Virus record (IMG/VR): IMGVR_UViG_3300010354_000425
Coordinates: 1 to 29,251 of that record
Reading direction: 5' to 3' (one strand)
DNA from: a virus
DNA length: 29,251 nt
Shown here: in pieces, positions 7,501 through 16,800 of the stretch
Layout: every line of letters starts with the position of its first letter
Position numbering within the stretch: position 1 is the stretch's first letter
Program-made: the position numbers and the translations under genes
The notes under the pieces: model-generated
The model's database searches: none
What the model was told of the DNA's origin: nothing
Seen by the model: only the letters and a program-made list of their open reading frames with translations

Positions 7501-10500
7501 CTACTTCAAAAGTTGGATTTGATGGTAAGTTTGGATCTGGTATAAAAAATGTTCCAATTGCGGTTCCAACACTATCCGTAAATAATCTAACATCAACTAC
7601 TTCTGCTTCTGCTGAAGAACTTCTCAACCTCATTCCAGTTCTAATGAAACCACTGTATAATGACTGACTGTTTTCTGCTAAAGATCTTGTATCAACATTT
7701 AATAAAATACTAGAACTAGAATAATTTGCAGGTATTGTATAGTTTTCATCATAAGGACTTTTTACAAATATATCAGTTGGATCTGTTATTGGACCATATT
7801 TATGATTTGAATTTGCTACCCTAAACCTTATTGATGGAGTTGATCCAGTAGTAACTGTAGTTGAACCAGTTGTCATTGTTCCAGTAACTAGTTGTCCAAC
7901 TGTAAATGAACCACTAATCATTCTAATTTCAACTAATTTTGGAACAATAAATGGATTTACATTTTCACCATCAAAGAATCCGTATAATCTTGTATAAGGT
8001 CTAAACTTTCTACCAGTAAATTCAATATTTCTGGATCTCATAAATGGAATGACTGAAGTACTTACAACTTTGTCTCCTTCATTCCTGGTATCAATTTGTT
8101 CGGAAACTCTAAGTTGAGATCCACTTCTATTTTCTGTTCCAGTTCTTGTTGTTGTAGTTACTGTAGTAGTTTGTAACTGATTTGTAGTGACCAAAGCACT
8201 ACCTGTATTTTGTGTACTTGACGATGTTACAACAGTATTTGAGTTGGATGATGTACTGGATCCAGTCCAAGTTGCTGCCCATGCCCCCCAACGAACAGGA
8301 CCTAATCCTGTTTGTTGATCATAACCACCATATTCTAATTGCAATCTTGTCTGAGTATAATCATCAACTTCTATTCTGAGTGGTTGCAATCTAACTTGAT
8401 CTACCCAAATATCAGAAGATGGGAATAAAATAATATTACCAGTGTAAGTAGTAATTAAATATGGAGTGACATTTTCAACTCTTGTCGCAAAAGGTTGCGA
8501 GAATTGTAAAAACTCTCCATAGTTTAAAGTTACAAGTTGACCAGTTCTTCTTATATTTGAACCAATAATATCAGTTACAAAAGCAGAATCAGCTGTAGGA
8601 TTTGCAGTTGTTCCAATTCCAAGTAAAGATTTTGAACCAAGTAATAAATCAATTGAAGTTGTAAAATGAGATGGTCTTAGTTCTAAATTATTTGGATCAA
8701 TACTGTTAGTAATTTTACCAATTTTTAATTGCGACTTTGTATTGCTAAAATTGTCAACATAAATTCCAGATTTAAATCTAGTCAATCCATTTTCATCAGG
8801 AATAAATAAGGATTCTGTTTTTGATTCTAGTAATGATAGTGCAGTATAGTACTCTAAACTTTTAATTCTATCTTCAAGCAAAGAAATATCTTGCATTCGA
8901 TATCTCTTATAAGAATTTAAACTAACCTGAACACTTTCTGCATTACAAATATAAGGAGGTAGTGTTATAGAAGCAACTTCTAAAGAATCTTCTAAAGAAA
9001 TTGGTGGTAATGGATTTTCTGAGGGAACTCCCTTTATTAATTGAAATCCACCATCTATCTTTAAGAATAATTTATCAATTCTTGGAAGATAATGGGAATA
9101 TGTTAAAATAATCGATTCATCTGATGCTAAAATATTCTTTGCAGAATTTGTGCCGTCAGAAAAAGAACGGGATGAAAATTCAAAGGGTGAATATGATGTT
9201 GAGTTTGGATCAAATGTACGAACTCTTGGTCTAATATCAAGAGTATCTGTAATCCTATCATTATTTTTTATGAGAGGTAGATCACAATATTTAAATTGAT
9301 TATATGAAGCGACAGTTGTGATATCACCTTCAGTAGAATCACTATATTTTGCTGATTCATATATAATTCTTAACTTTTTCTTTGGTTCTTTCCCATTAGG
9401 TTTTCTAATCAGTCTAGAATAATCGCAAATAGTTTCTCTTTGACCAGAATCTAACGTAAATCTAGAAATTATATTTTCATCACCAGGATCAAAGTCATTT
9501 ATAGTACCAGTAATTCCACTTACATCACTTTTTACAGTCTCACCAATTTCAAAACGAAGATCATTAAGATACACCAAAGCAATATTAGATGTTGATACCT
9601 TCTCAACATAAAGTGCTGCTGCACCGCTAGTTGATCCAATTATTTCCTCACCAATTACAAAATCATCAACCTTTCCAGTAGGTCCATCTAGATTAAATAA
9701 ACCTATAGATGGTAAAGTTGGATTATTTGTATCATTTGATTCATAAACAGCATATACTTTTATAACATCTGGTTCTAATAAACAGATTTCTTTGTCTTGA
9801 ACCCTTAATCCATAACCGTAACTTCCATATGTCAATCCATCATCTAAAGTTGTTGATCCAATTCCAGATGAAGATAATTTTGATTTATTGACTATTAATG
9901 AACCAGTTTTGTTTAAAGATTTTACCTTATTTGTAATATTAATTTTTGTTAGTGTAGCTATTAATCTTGCTGGTCCTGAAATATTCAAACCAAAAATTCT
10001 TAACTCTTTTCCACCATTACTAAATCTAAACTTATCTTCCGTTAATTCTTCAAATCCACCAGTAGAATTTATAAGAACATACCTTTCTTCATCAAAAGGT
10101 AAAAATGTCTCATTCGTATCTGCTTGAATAGTGTTTGTTGCATTAGCAGTGATAATTACATTAAATTCTTTTTTAATTGATAGTGTTGATTTTGTTAAAT
10201 CTACATTAGAAATAAATTTTTTAGGAAGTGGTGTGTACAGAGTATTATCTGTTGATGATTTTAAAGATGCTCCTATAATTTCAAAATCTGAGGGAGAAAT
10301 ACTAGATGTTGGAAGACCACCGTCATTAATATTTGGAACTGTAGTGATTCCAACAATAACTATACTGCTGGCATTTGTAATACTAGAAACTTTTGCATAA
10401 GTTTTGACATTTGTATTACCCAATAAAGAATTACTAAATTTAACTAAATCTCCAACTTGAACTACAGATCTAAAATCAACACTTGCTGATGTTACTGTTG

Positions 10501-12250
10501 AGACTCCTGGCGCAGATCCTGACTTTGGAGAAATTGATACTTGTCCAACACCATAGTTTGCAAATAATTTTGTATCTGCGTTAAAAGTTTGCCCTGTACC
10601 TACAGAACTATAAAGAGATTTTACATCAGAAATTTTATATTCTCTTGGAGTTGTAATTATTCGATTACTGTCTATACCATTAAAAATTAACTTTTCCCCA
10701 GATATAAAAGAACCATTAGTTCCATATGCAGTGACAATTCCTGTGGTTGTATTAAATCTAAGATGTCCAGTGGCACCACTAGATTTTCCTTCAATGTACG
10801 TTGGAACTGTTAAATTTATCGCTTGATTTAAAGTTAATTCTGTATAATTTTGAATATCATATAATGAAATATCCCATTCATTAATATCACCAACAACTGA
10901 GGAATATGAACCAGATTCTAGAGCATAATCATATACTCTAGCAAGTCCAATTTCTTTTCCAGAAGGTGATGTTGAGGTCACACCTATTCTAGAATCTCTC
11001 AAACTTATAACAGATGAAGTACTAAATCCAATTCTTGGAGCACCAACAACTCGGTTTAGACTTAATGTTGGTCCAGTGTAGTAGTTAACTGCTTGATTTT
11101 CTAAGGTTTTTGTTGTTCTAGTTTTTTCAAAATCCAAATATTGTACAGTTCTTGAATCTACTTCAAAACCACGAATAAATGCCTGTCCTGGAGAAATTTT
11201 ATAAGTGCCAAGATCATCACTAGGAACATTATTATTATAAGTTAGTTGACCTTTTGAAAATATTCCATTATTACCTTTACGATCATTTAAAGATTCTCTA
11301 GCAACAATTGAAAATGGTTTTACATAAAAATTGCCAGATTGGCTAAATGTTCTTCTTGCTAATTCTTCAGATAATTCATTATATTTTGATTTATCTTCAA
11401 TATGCTGTATGTTGCCCTGACGTAAAACTAATAATTCAACAAAATTTTCGTTCTTTTCAGATTCTAATGGTTTCTTAGTTAGAATTGCAGTTATTTTTAA
11501 TCTATCAGCTCCAGGAGCTGCATAATTGTTAAAACCTTTTGCATTATCATTTAGTGAAGGATCAAATCCAGAAGTAATAATTTCTTCAAAAATTTCTAGT
11601 CCAACTCTATATGTTGGAAATCTATCATGAGCATCAAGAATTACAGTTTGTGCATCTACCTTAACAAAAGTTCCTCTAATATAATAAATTCCTTCTGATA
11701 AAAATACTGCAGATCCAATAGATGATGCATTTACAGCGGCTGTTGTAGCAAATCCTTGTCCTGCTTGAAAGTTTACAACAGAAGTTGATACATTAGATTC
11801 TAAAGTTAATACTTCATTATCATCAAATACCTCTTTTCCTGAATTTCCAGTTGATATATAACTAACAAATAAAGTGTAATACCCTCTAGTAGAATACTCT
11901 GGTCCAACACTAGCAACAATTTTTGCCTTTACATTTGATGATTGTCCTCTAATATAAACATTAGTCAAATCTATGGCATAACTAGAAATTGGTATACCAA
12001 GATATTCTTGCTCAACTTCTATTGCAAATAATGTGTTATTATAATTGATTTGTCCAGGAATTACTACAGAACCCTCTTTAAATAAATGAGTTCCTAATTG
12101 CTCAATTTGATTTTGGAGAATCGATTGTAAAGATGTTAATTCTCTAGACTGAACTGGTAGTCCTGGTTTAAATAAAACTTTATAATATCCATTATTTGGA
12201 TCAAAGTCGTCAAAATATGGAGATACATTTAAATTAGTTTCTTGTGGCAT
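4598..12250 (-). CDS. 2550-aa DUF4815 virion structural protein with polyproline linker
   Basis: The N-terminus (SPYFDDFDPNNGYYKVLFKP, then GLPVQSRELTSLQSILQNQI and EQLGTHLFKEGSVVIPG) is typical of DUF4815 proteins of marine T4-like phages. Residues about 863-906 hold SGA/GE modules (FVIGEEIIGSTSGAA, IGETVKSDVSG). Residues about 1300-1420 are Thr/Ser-rich. Residues 1661-1717 are almost pure proline, with runs of 12 and 19. DPLAQSF follows at 1723 and opens a beta-rich half. This half contains two G-x-x-Y repeats (about 1943-2028) and an IDDE-like module (LLDNEIISYTG, about 2137-2215), and ends REFSIDSL-type as YRDYEFSIDSLPEFRYFSIK. It lies between gp8 and gp13, where T4 keeps genes 9-12 and wac. 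A role at the baseplate rim or in fibre attachment is inferred from position. ATG at 12250 has AGAGAG upstream and follows the gp8 stop by 9 nt. Confidence 0.87.
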   Translation of the reverse strand: MPQETNLNVSPYFDDFDPNNGYYKVLFKPGLPVQSRELTSLQSILQNQIEQLGTHLFKEGSVVIPGQINYNNTLFAIEVEQEYLGIPISSYAIDLTNVYIRGQSSNVKAKIVASVGPEYSTRGYYTLFVSYISTGNSGKEVFDDNEVLTLESNVSTSVVNFQAGQGFATTAAVNASSIGSAVFLSEGIYYIRGTFVKVDAQTVILDAHDRFPTYRVGLEIFEEIITSGFDPSLNDNAKGFNNYAAPGADRLKITAILTKKPLESEKNENFVELLVLRQGNIQHIEDKSKYNELSEELARRTFSQSGNFYVKPFSIVARESLNDRKGNNGIFSKGQLTYNNNVPSDDLGTYKISPGQAFIRGFEVDSRTVQYLDFEKTRTTKTLENQAVNYYTGPTLSLNRVVGAPRIGFSTSSVISLRDSRIGVTSTSPSGKEIGLARVYDYALESGSYSSVVGDINEWDISLYDIQNYTELTLNQAINLTVPTYIEGKSSGATGHLRFNTTTGIVTAYGTNGSFISGEKLIFNGIDSNRIITTPREYKISDVKSLYSSVGTGQTFNADTKLFANYGVGQVSISPKSGSAPGVSTVTSASVDFRSVVQVGDLVKFSNSLLGNTNVKTYAKVSSITNASSIVIVGITTVPNINDGGLPTSSISPSDFEIIGASLKSSTDNTLYTPLPKKFISNVDLTKSTLSIKKEFNVIITANATNTIQADTNETFLPFDEERYVLINSTGGFEELTEDKFRFSNGGKELRIFGLNISGPARLIATLTKINITNKVKSLNKTGSLIVNKSKLSSSGIGSTTLDDGLTYGSYGYGLRVQDKEICLLEPDVIKVYAVYESNDTNNPTLPSIGLFNLDGPTGKVDDFVIGEEIIGSTSGAAALYVEKVSTSNIALVYLNDLRFEIGETVKSDVSGITGTINDFDPGDENIISRFTLDSGQRETICDYSRLIRKPNGKEPKKKLRIIYESAKYSDSTEGDITTVASYNQFKYCDLPLIKNNDRITDTLDIRPRVRTFDPNSTSYSPFEFSSRSFSDGTNSAKNILASDESIILTYSHYLPRIDKLFLKIDGGFQLIKGVPSENPLPPISLEDSLEVASITLPPYICNAESVQVSLNSYKRYRMQDISLLEDRIKSLEYYTALSLLESKTESLFIPDENGLTRFKSGIYVDNFSNTKSQLKIGKITNSIDPNNLELRPSHFTTSIDLLLGSKSLLGIGTTANPTADSAFVTDIIGSNIRRTGQLVTLNYGEFLQFSQPFATRVENVTPYLITTYTGNIILFPSSDIWVDQVRLQPLRIEVDDYTQTRLQLEYGGYDQQTGLGPVRWGAWAATWTGSSTSSNSNTVVTSSSTQNTGSALVTTNQLQTTTVTTTTRTGTENRSGSQLRVSEQIDTRNEGDKVVSTSVIPFMRSRNIEFTGRKFRPYTRLYGFFDGENVNPFIVPKLVEIRMISGSFTVGQLVTGTMTTGSTTVTTGSTPSIRFRVANSNHKYGPITDPTDIFVKSPYDENYTIPANYSSSSILLNVDTRSLAENSQSLYSGFIRTGMRLRSSSAEAEVVDVRLFTDSVGTAIGTFFIPDPNLPSNPTFEVGTKVFRLTSNISNSLIGGLTSSSGEEPYFASGTINNMQETIRSTRKPRFDVVATSESRAAVDVQSTTVVTNSTTQSIQPLPPPPPPPPPPPPSPPPPTPSFPGIRTPTPPPPPPPPPPPPPPPPPPPVPSPPPPRRGGKDPLAQSFSITDDGGAFITSIEVFFRTKDPLLPVTVQLRPMEKGIPSEQIYPFGEAVVESADIIESSDASQPTKITFPSPVYLHSNTEHAVVLLSNSNEYTVWISRMGETDISTLLQPESRQVIVSAQPYLGSLFKSQNGSNWTPSQYEDLKFNLYTAVFTEDTGTISFYNPELNVGNNQIATLVKDPLEFDAKKIIITTNNIIDTSSLVLGNTIIQQNTDARGDYVGVGGSASGSLTIVNAGIGYTPSNGSSFTFNNVTLNTFSGTGKNATADITIGPSNGVNGVALAATIRSGGYGYQVGDVLTVTSIGNDALGRNLKLSLSNVVGANQLILDNVQGDFEINASKPLQYISPSTGITTILNSSGSNSVINDFELASLSEDGLHIKVNHKNHGMHSLTNVVKISRVKGDTKPTTLTAEYNNADTNPISIANTSGFEIFENVSVGSTNPGYALLDNEIISYTGVSNGQLTGITRSIDGSGSYSYPSRTSVQKYENNGISLRRINTTHYLQDALVTRPITLDSYYIRINTSENGVDRNSGAGFPKLYINSSKSTGGDAIQATQNIQYEAVNPIVQTMALPGTSIKASLKGITGTSVDGNEISFAETEATPINLDSDTYLPEPRIVASRVNELAQTTNFPANKSMELSFTLSTSNSKLSPVIDLDRVGMVLITNRVDSPISDYVNDPRVASLNEDPTSFIYANQPIELENAATSIKVLFSGYVNTYNDIRVFYSIDNSPNIDPIYYPFPGYDNLDINGNIIDISNNNGRPDKNVPPTDVLSSDSTKLVYRDYEFSIDSLPEFRYFSIKIIGTSTNQAYPPRIKDLRVIALA
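7100..7270 (-). repeat. Polyproline-coding low-complexity tract (12 + 19 consecutive Pro codons)
   Basis: Within the 2550-aa gene, codons 1664-1675 (7226-7261) and 1692-1710 (7121-7177) are unbroken CCN runs, joined and flanked by shorter Pro/Ser/Thr stretches. The tract is an island of GC-rich sequence in an AT-rich genome, with long G-rich triplet arrays on the plus strand. Codons are mixed (CCA, CCT, CCG), which argues for selection on the protein and not simple triplet expansion. Confidence 0.95.
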
Positions 12251-12259
12251 GACTCTCTA

Positions 12260-13843
12260 TCAGAATTGCAAAATAACTTTGATATCTTCTCTTTGATTTA
12301 CTGACCTAGTAATAGATGGTCTATTATCAACATATAACACGGTTCCAGAATATTTTTGTACCTCTGGATTTGCTACACCCTTAATAAATGTTTGACCTAG
12401 GTAGTATGTCTTATTATTTATGACAGTACTAATACCAGGTGTATTATCGGATCCAAATCCATCATCAATATATAAATCTTTAGATCCACCAACTATTCTT
12501 AAAGTTCCACCAGCAGATGGAGTTGCTGAGAATTTATTTAATTTGTATCCATAAATTGGATTAGTTTTTTGTGTGCCATCAGTATTAAATCCTACTAAAG
12601 ATCTATCTTGCCAGTATTTTAAGATACCTGTTTGGGCATCATAAGAAACTACTCTACCAACAGCAGTAATCCCTGCACCAACTGTTTGCCTTATAAATGC
12701 ATTTTGTTCAAAAAAAGTAGATTTGTAATCATCTACGTTTGGAGATAAACCTTTTAATTTTAATGCATATACTGAGCTTACTCTATCTTCTGATATGATC
12801 GTTGATGATTCATATGCCTGAGGATTTTCAATGATACCAATTCTAGATATTGAAGTTCCAGTAACAAAGTCTGGATTTTGATCATTGTTTTCTATTCTAG
12901 AATATATTAAAACATTAGTGGATCCAAGTTCTTTATATACATCATACCCATGACCACCAGGAGGGGGTATAATAACATCAAATACTGGAGAAAGAGATCC
13001 AGTTGGAACATTACCACCAACTAAATCTATACTTGCATAAGTATAGTTACTACCACCATTTGAAATAGTTACAGACTCTACTTTTGAGTCGTTATTGATA
13101 ACTATAGTACATTCAGCACCTTCACCATCACCTTTAATAGGGACTCTTGTATATGTTGTATTTGGTGGTCCAACCAAATACCCTCTATTTGTTATAATTA
13201 CTGTTTTTAATTGTCCACTAGTTTCAGCATTATTTCTGATAGTAACATAATCGTTATTTGTTTCCCAATCAACTGGTAATGGAATAAAATTTAAAGAATC
13301 AAATTTAATAACGTCACTTGGACTAATAGTGTAAAGATATTTCCATACGTATCCATCTCCACTAGTTCCTGCAGATCTTGGTTCTAAATCTGTAAATTTT
13401 GGTTCATCTAGGGATGGTTTTCCATTAGGATTTTCTGGATCAATCCCATTATTTAAACAAATATATACCCTAAACTCACTATTAATAACAAAATAGTTTG
13501 AAGAATATAAACTTGTTTTATTTGATGGTTTAGATAAATTATTTCTATTAATATCATGCCTATACATATCATAAATCGTAGCTGAAGCCCATTGCAATTT
13601 TCTAACAACAGGTCTTATATCATCGGCAGCAATTTTTTTCAAAGCAACCATAGTGTCCCAATAAAAATTGGTATCATCAAAACAATCTCTTGGTGCTGGC
13701 GGACTAGTGTTCCAACTATCTACTACTTCTGTAGAATTTGGTAGTCCAATAAAAGTATAATATGAATTAGATGGATCTCTAATTTTGTCAATAAAACTTT
13801 TTGCGTTTTTAACTCTCAATAAATCAGTTATAATTGCTGCCAT
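12260..13843 (-). CDS. 8: Baseplate wedge subunit gp8
   Basis: gp8 is a wedge component that binds gp7 and the baseplate periphery. The product is 527 aa, against 334 aa in T4. The N-terminal region carries segments I associate with cyanophage gp8: YTFIGLPNSTEVVDSWNTSP, then FYWDTMVALKKI, DIRPVVRKLQWASATIYDMY and SGDGYVWKYLYTISPSDVIK. The C-terminus has GTVLYVDNRPSITRS and QREDIKVILQF. Residues about 209-285 contain two copies of the G-x-x-Y repeat (NRGYLVGPP, NGGSNYTYA) that is also in gp14 and the giant proteins, which accounts for part of the extra length. A candidate late promoter lies just upstream; the gene is 34 nt after the 3906-aa gene. No clear SD precedes the ATG (AT-rich leader). 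Placement directly after the gp7-position gene supports the call. Confidence 0.87.
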   Translation of the reverse strand: MAAIITDLLRVKNAKSFIDKIRDPSNSYYTFIGLPNSTEVVDSWNTSPPAPRDCFDDTNFYWDTMVALKKIAADDIRPVVRKLQWASATIYDMYRHDINRNNLSKPSNKTSLYSSNYFVINSEFRVYICLNNGIDPENPNGKPSLDEPKFTDLEPRSAGTSGDGYVWKYLYTISPSDVIKFDSLNFIPLPVDWETNNDYVTIRNNAETSGQLKTVIITNRGYLVGPPNTTYTRVPIKGDGEGAECTIVINNDSKVESVTISNGGSNYTYASIDLVGGNVPTGSLSPVFDVIIPPPGGHGYDVYKELGSTNVLIYSRIENNDQNPDFVTGTSISRIGIIENPQAYESSTIISEDRVSSVYALKLKGLSPNVDDYKSTFFEQNAFIRQTVGAGITAVGRVVSYDAQTGILKYWQDRSLVGFNTDGTQKTNPIYGYKLNKFSATPSAGGTLRIVGGSKDLYIDDGFGSDNTPGISTVINNKTYYLGQTFIKGVANPEVQKYSGTVLYVDNRPSITRSVNQREDIKVILQF

Positions 13844-13871
13844 TTTTAAAAAATTAAACTTTTATATCTTT

Positions 13872-13879
13872 TATTTATT
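13872..13879 (-). promoter_or_regulatory. Probable late promoter (AATAAATA) upstream of gp8
   Basis: The minus strand reads AATAAATA, 7 of 8 matches to the T4 late element TATAAATA, overlapping the stop codon of the 3906-aa gene and 28 nt before the gp8 ATG. The spacing leaves an initiation point in the AT-rich gap, giving a leader of roughly 20 nt. It sits in one of the few gaps over 30 nt in the window, which supports it; background matches in AT-rich DNA limit certainty. Confidence 0.5.
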
Positions 13880-16800
13880 AACCAAGGTAACCAAGATATT
13901 TCAAAGAATTTTTTCTTCTTACAATTGGGTTAGATGATATTCCAGATTGACTTGTACCATTTTGTGCGGAAAAAGCAGCAGGAGAAACTCTAACTGGCAT
14001 ATTTATTTTACCCCAACTATACTTACCATAGAATGCAGTTGTTGCAAGTCCAACAATATTGCTTGCAGGACTATCAAGTATTTTAACAACAACTGTTGTT
14101 ACTGTTGTTGCAATACCAACAGTTGAAGCAGATCCAGTAATCCCTGGAGGTATTACTGCTTGTTTAGTAGACCAAGAAACACATTCAACTGTCATATCCA
14201 TAAATTGAGTAGATATCCCAAGTATTGAACCATTAGATCTTAATGATGTTTGTGGAGATGTTCCAAAATTAGACTCTAGTATATTAAAAAGATACCCAGT
14301 AGTAATTCCAGTTTGTATAATATTTAAACTGGATCTAATTTTAGAATTAAATGGAATGAATAGATCGAGTTTTAAACTTAAACATGTTGTAACTCCAGAA
14401 CAAGACGTTGTAGCAACACCAACTATGATCCCGTAATCACCCTCATAGTTTACGCGAATTACTTCCTCCATTCTTCTTTTTGGAGGTGCAATTAACACTG
14501 GAGGTGCTAACACTGAACTTACTGTAAACTTCATTGGTGATTGTAAAGCCCATTTTCTAGAAGTAGTTGCCAAACCTACATTATCAAAAGTATCAACATA
14601 TAAAATATCACCAACCTTATAATTTGCACCGCCATTTATAACTGATACTGAAGCAATATTATTATTCAAAATACTTATTTGAATATCTGCAGATGCTCCC
14701 CTACCAGACCCAGTTTGAGATTTTAATCTTGCATTATAGAAGGTGTTATTTGTGGCAGATAATGCTGGGAATCCACTTCCTTGCTGATTAATTGTAATTG
14801 AATCAATAGGACCATAGAAATAATTAGTTCCTGCAACACCCACAGATATTAGTGTCACAGTTCCACCAGCACCAATAGTAGCAGAGGCAGTTGCCTGTGT
14901 TCCATTTTGAAAAGGTTTTTGTATTGTTATATCTGGAGCAACTGTATAACCATATCCAGGATTTGTAATCAATATCGATGTAATTGATCCTCCAGATCCA
15001 ACAATTGCTTGTGCTGATGCTGGGCGCAAATCCTCTTGTCCAATAATTTGAATTATAGATCTTTCTTCAAGAGGTATTCCTTCAAAAGAATCATCAAACA
15101 ACGGTCTAATACTAGAGACAAATACATAAGTAGATCCAATACCAACAGATTCTATAATATTTGTAGTTGGATAAATTGATGGTTCATAATATACTCTATC
15201 TTTAGCAACAAATTCGTTATCGATAATTTTATCTACTGTTTGTTTAAACCAACTAATTGGCCTTGAATATAATTCATCGAGAGTTACTCCTTGTCCACCA
15301 TAGTTATTAGTAATAATTTTATCTGCAGATACAATATCAACTACCAATCTTCTGTCTTCAGTAGATGTAGAATCAATATCACTGTACAATTGAACATCAT
15401 CTCCAACTTTTACTGTTGGTAAAACATCAACAGTTTTAACGTCAATTGATTGTGTTCCTGTATACATTAAAAGTTTGGATTTATCTCCAGTAGTACTAAA
15501 TCCAGAAACATATCCTTTTGGTGCTTCGGTAAATCTAATTGTGCTACCACCAGTAAATTGATATCCTTGCCCTGGAGTTTGTAAAATATCATTTATGAAG
15601 ACGAGTAAATTTGATTGTAAATCAATTCCTGAGTTTGCTTTAGCAAAGAATGATATATTTTGTCCATTTGTAGTTAAAGGGAATAACCTTCTTCTTCCAT
15701 TAAAATACGGTGATATGTCATCTAGAACAATAAATTCTCCAACGTTCCAACCAGAAAATTTACTCTGATAAGTTTTATCAATTATAAGTTGAAATTCTCT
15801 AAATGATGTAATTCCTGTAATTGTAGGAATTCCAACAGTTCCTCCTATTGCAACAGTTAAAATTTGTTGAGATCCATACCCATACCCTAAATTAGTCAGT
15901 TCAAAATTAATAACACTAGATCCTTGTCCAACAACAATATCTACTCTTGCTCCAGTTCCAACTCCAGGAGTAGAAGAAGAACTATAAATCAATGGAATAT
16001 TTGAATAAGATTGAGGATTATCAAATATTACAATAGGAGGATTTGATGATGTAAATCCAAGTCCAGGATTTGTAATTGCTACCCCAGTAACATAACCATT
16101 AGATACTGATGCAATTCCAACATAAGTTATATTTGGATTTCCAGTGCTAGAAGTTTGAATTCCAACCTTAACAGTTTGTAATCCTGATCTATATCCAGAT
16201 CCAGAATTACCTATAGATATAGATGTTATGGAACCAGCAATAGAAACAATAGCTGTTCCTCCTGCTGCAACGAGAGGTTGATATCCAAATCCTTCCGTTG
16301 ACCCAACACTAACAATTATTCCTCCTCGTGGTGCATTATTAACATTAATATCATAAGTTAGATTTGGATCAACTATTGGACCACTAAATCCAACTTGAAG
16401 TTGTCCAACTCCAGGAATTAACCTATAATCTCCTGGAATATTCGTAAGAACATTACCAAGTCTTTGTGGTCCTTGGAATATATCATCTATTAATATAATT
16501 GTGTTATTTGAAATAATATTATCAATATCATTTCCTTGATATTTTAAAGTAAATGTAGTTGTAAGACCATTAAATTGATTTGATATATCATCAAAAATAT
16601 AATTATTATCATATGCTTTTACAAAACTAGTGGTTATTGATTGATTCAATGCGGATCTTAAAAATACTCTTCCACTAAATTTAGAACTTGTTGTTAATCC
16701 AGTATAATCAATATCATTTGCAGATGTTGCAGTTGTTCCAAATCCAACTGGAATTTTTCCCCATGGGGCTTCTGAGAAATGAATTTTATTATTCAAAATA

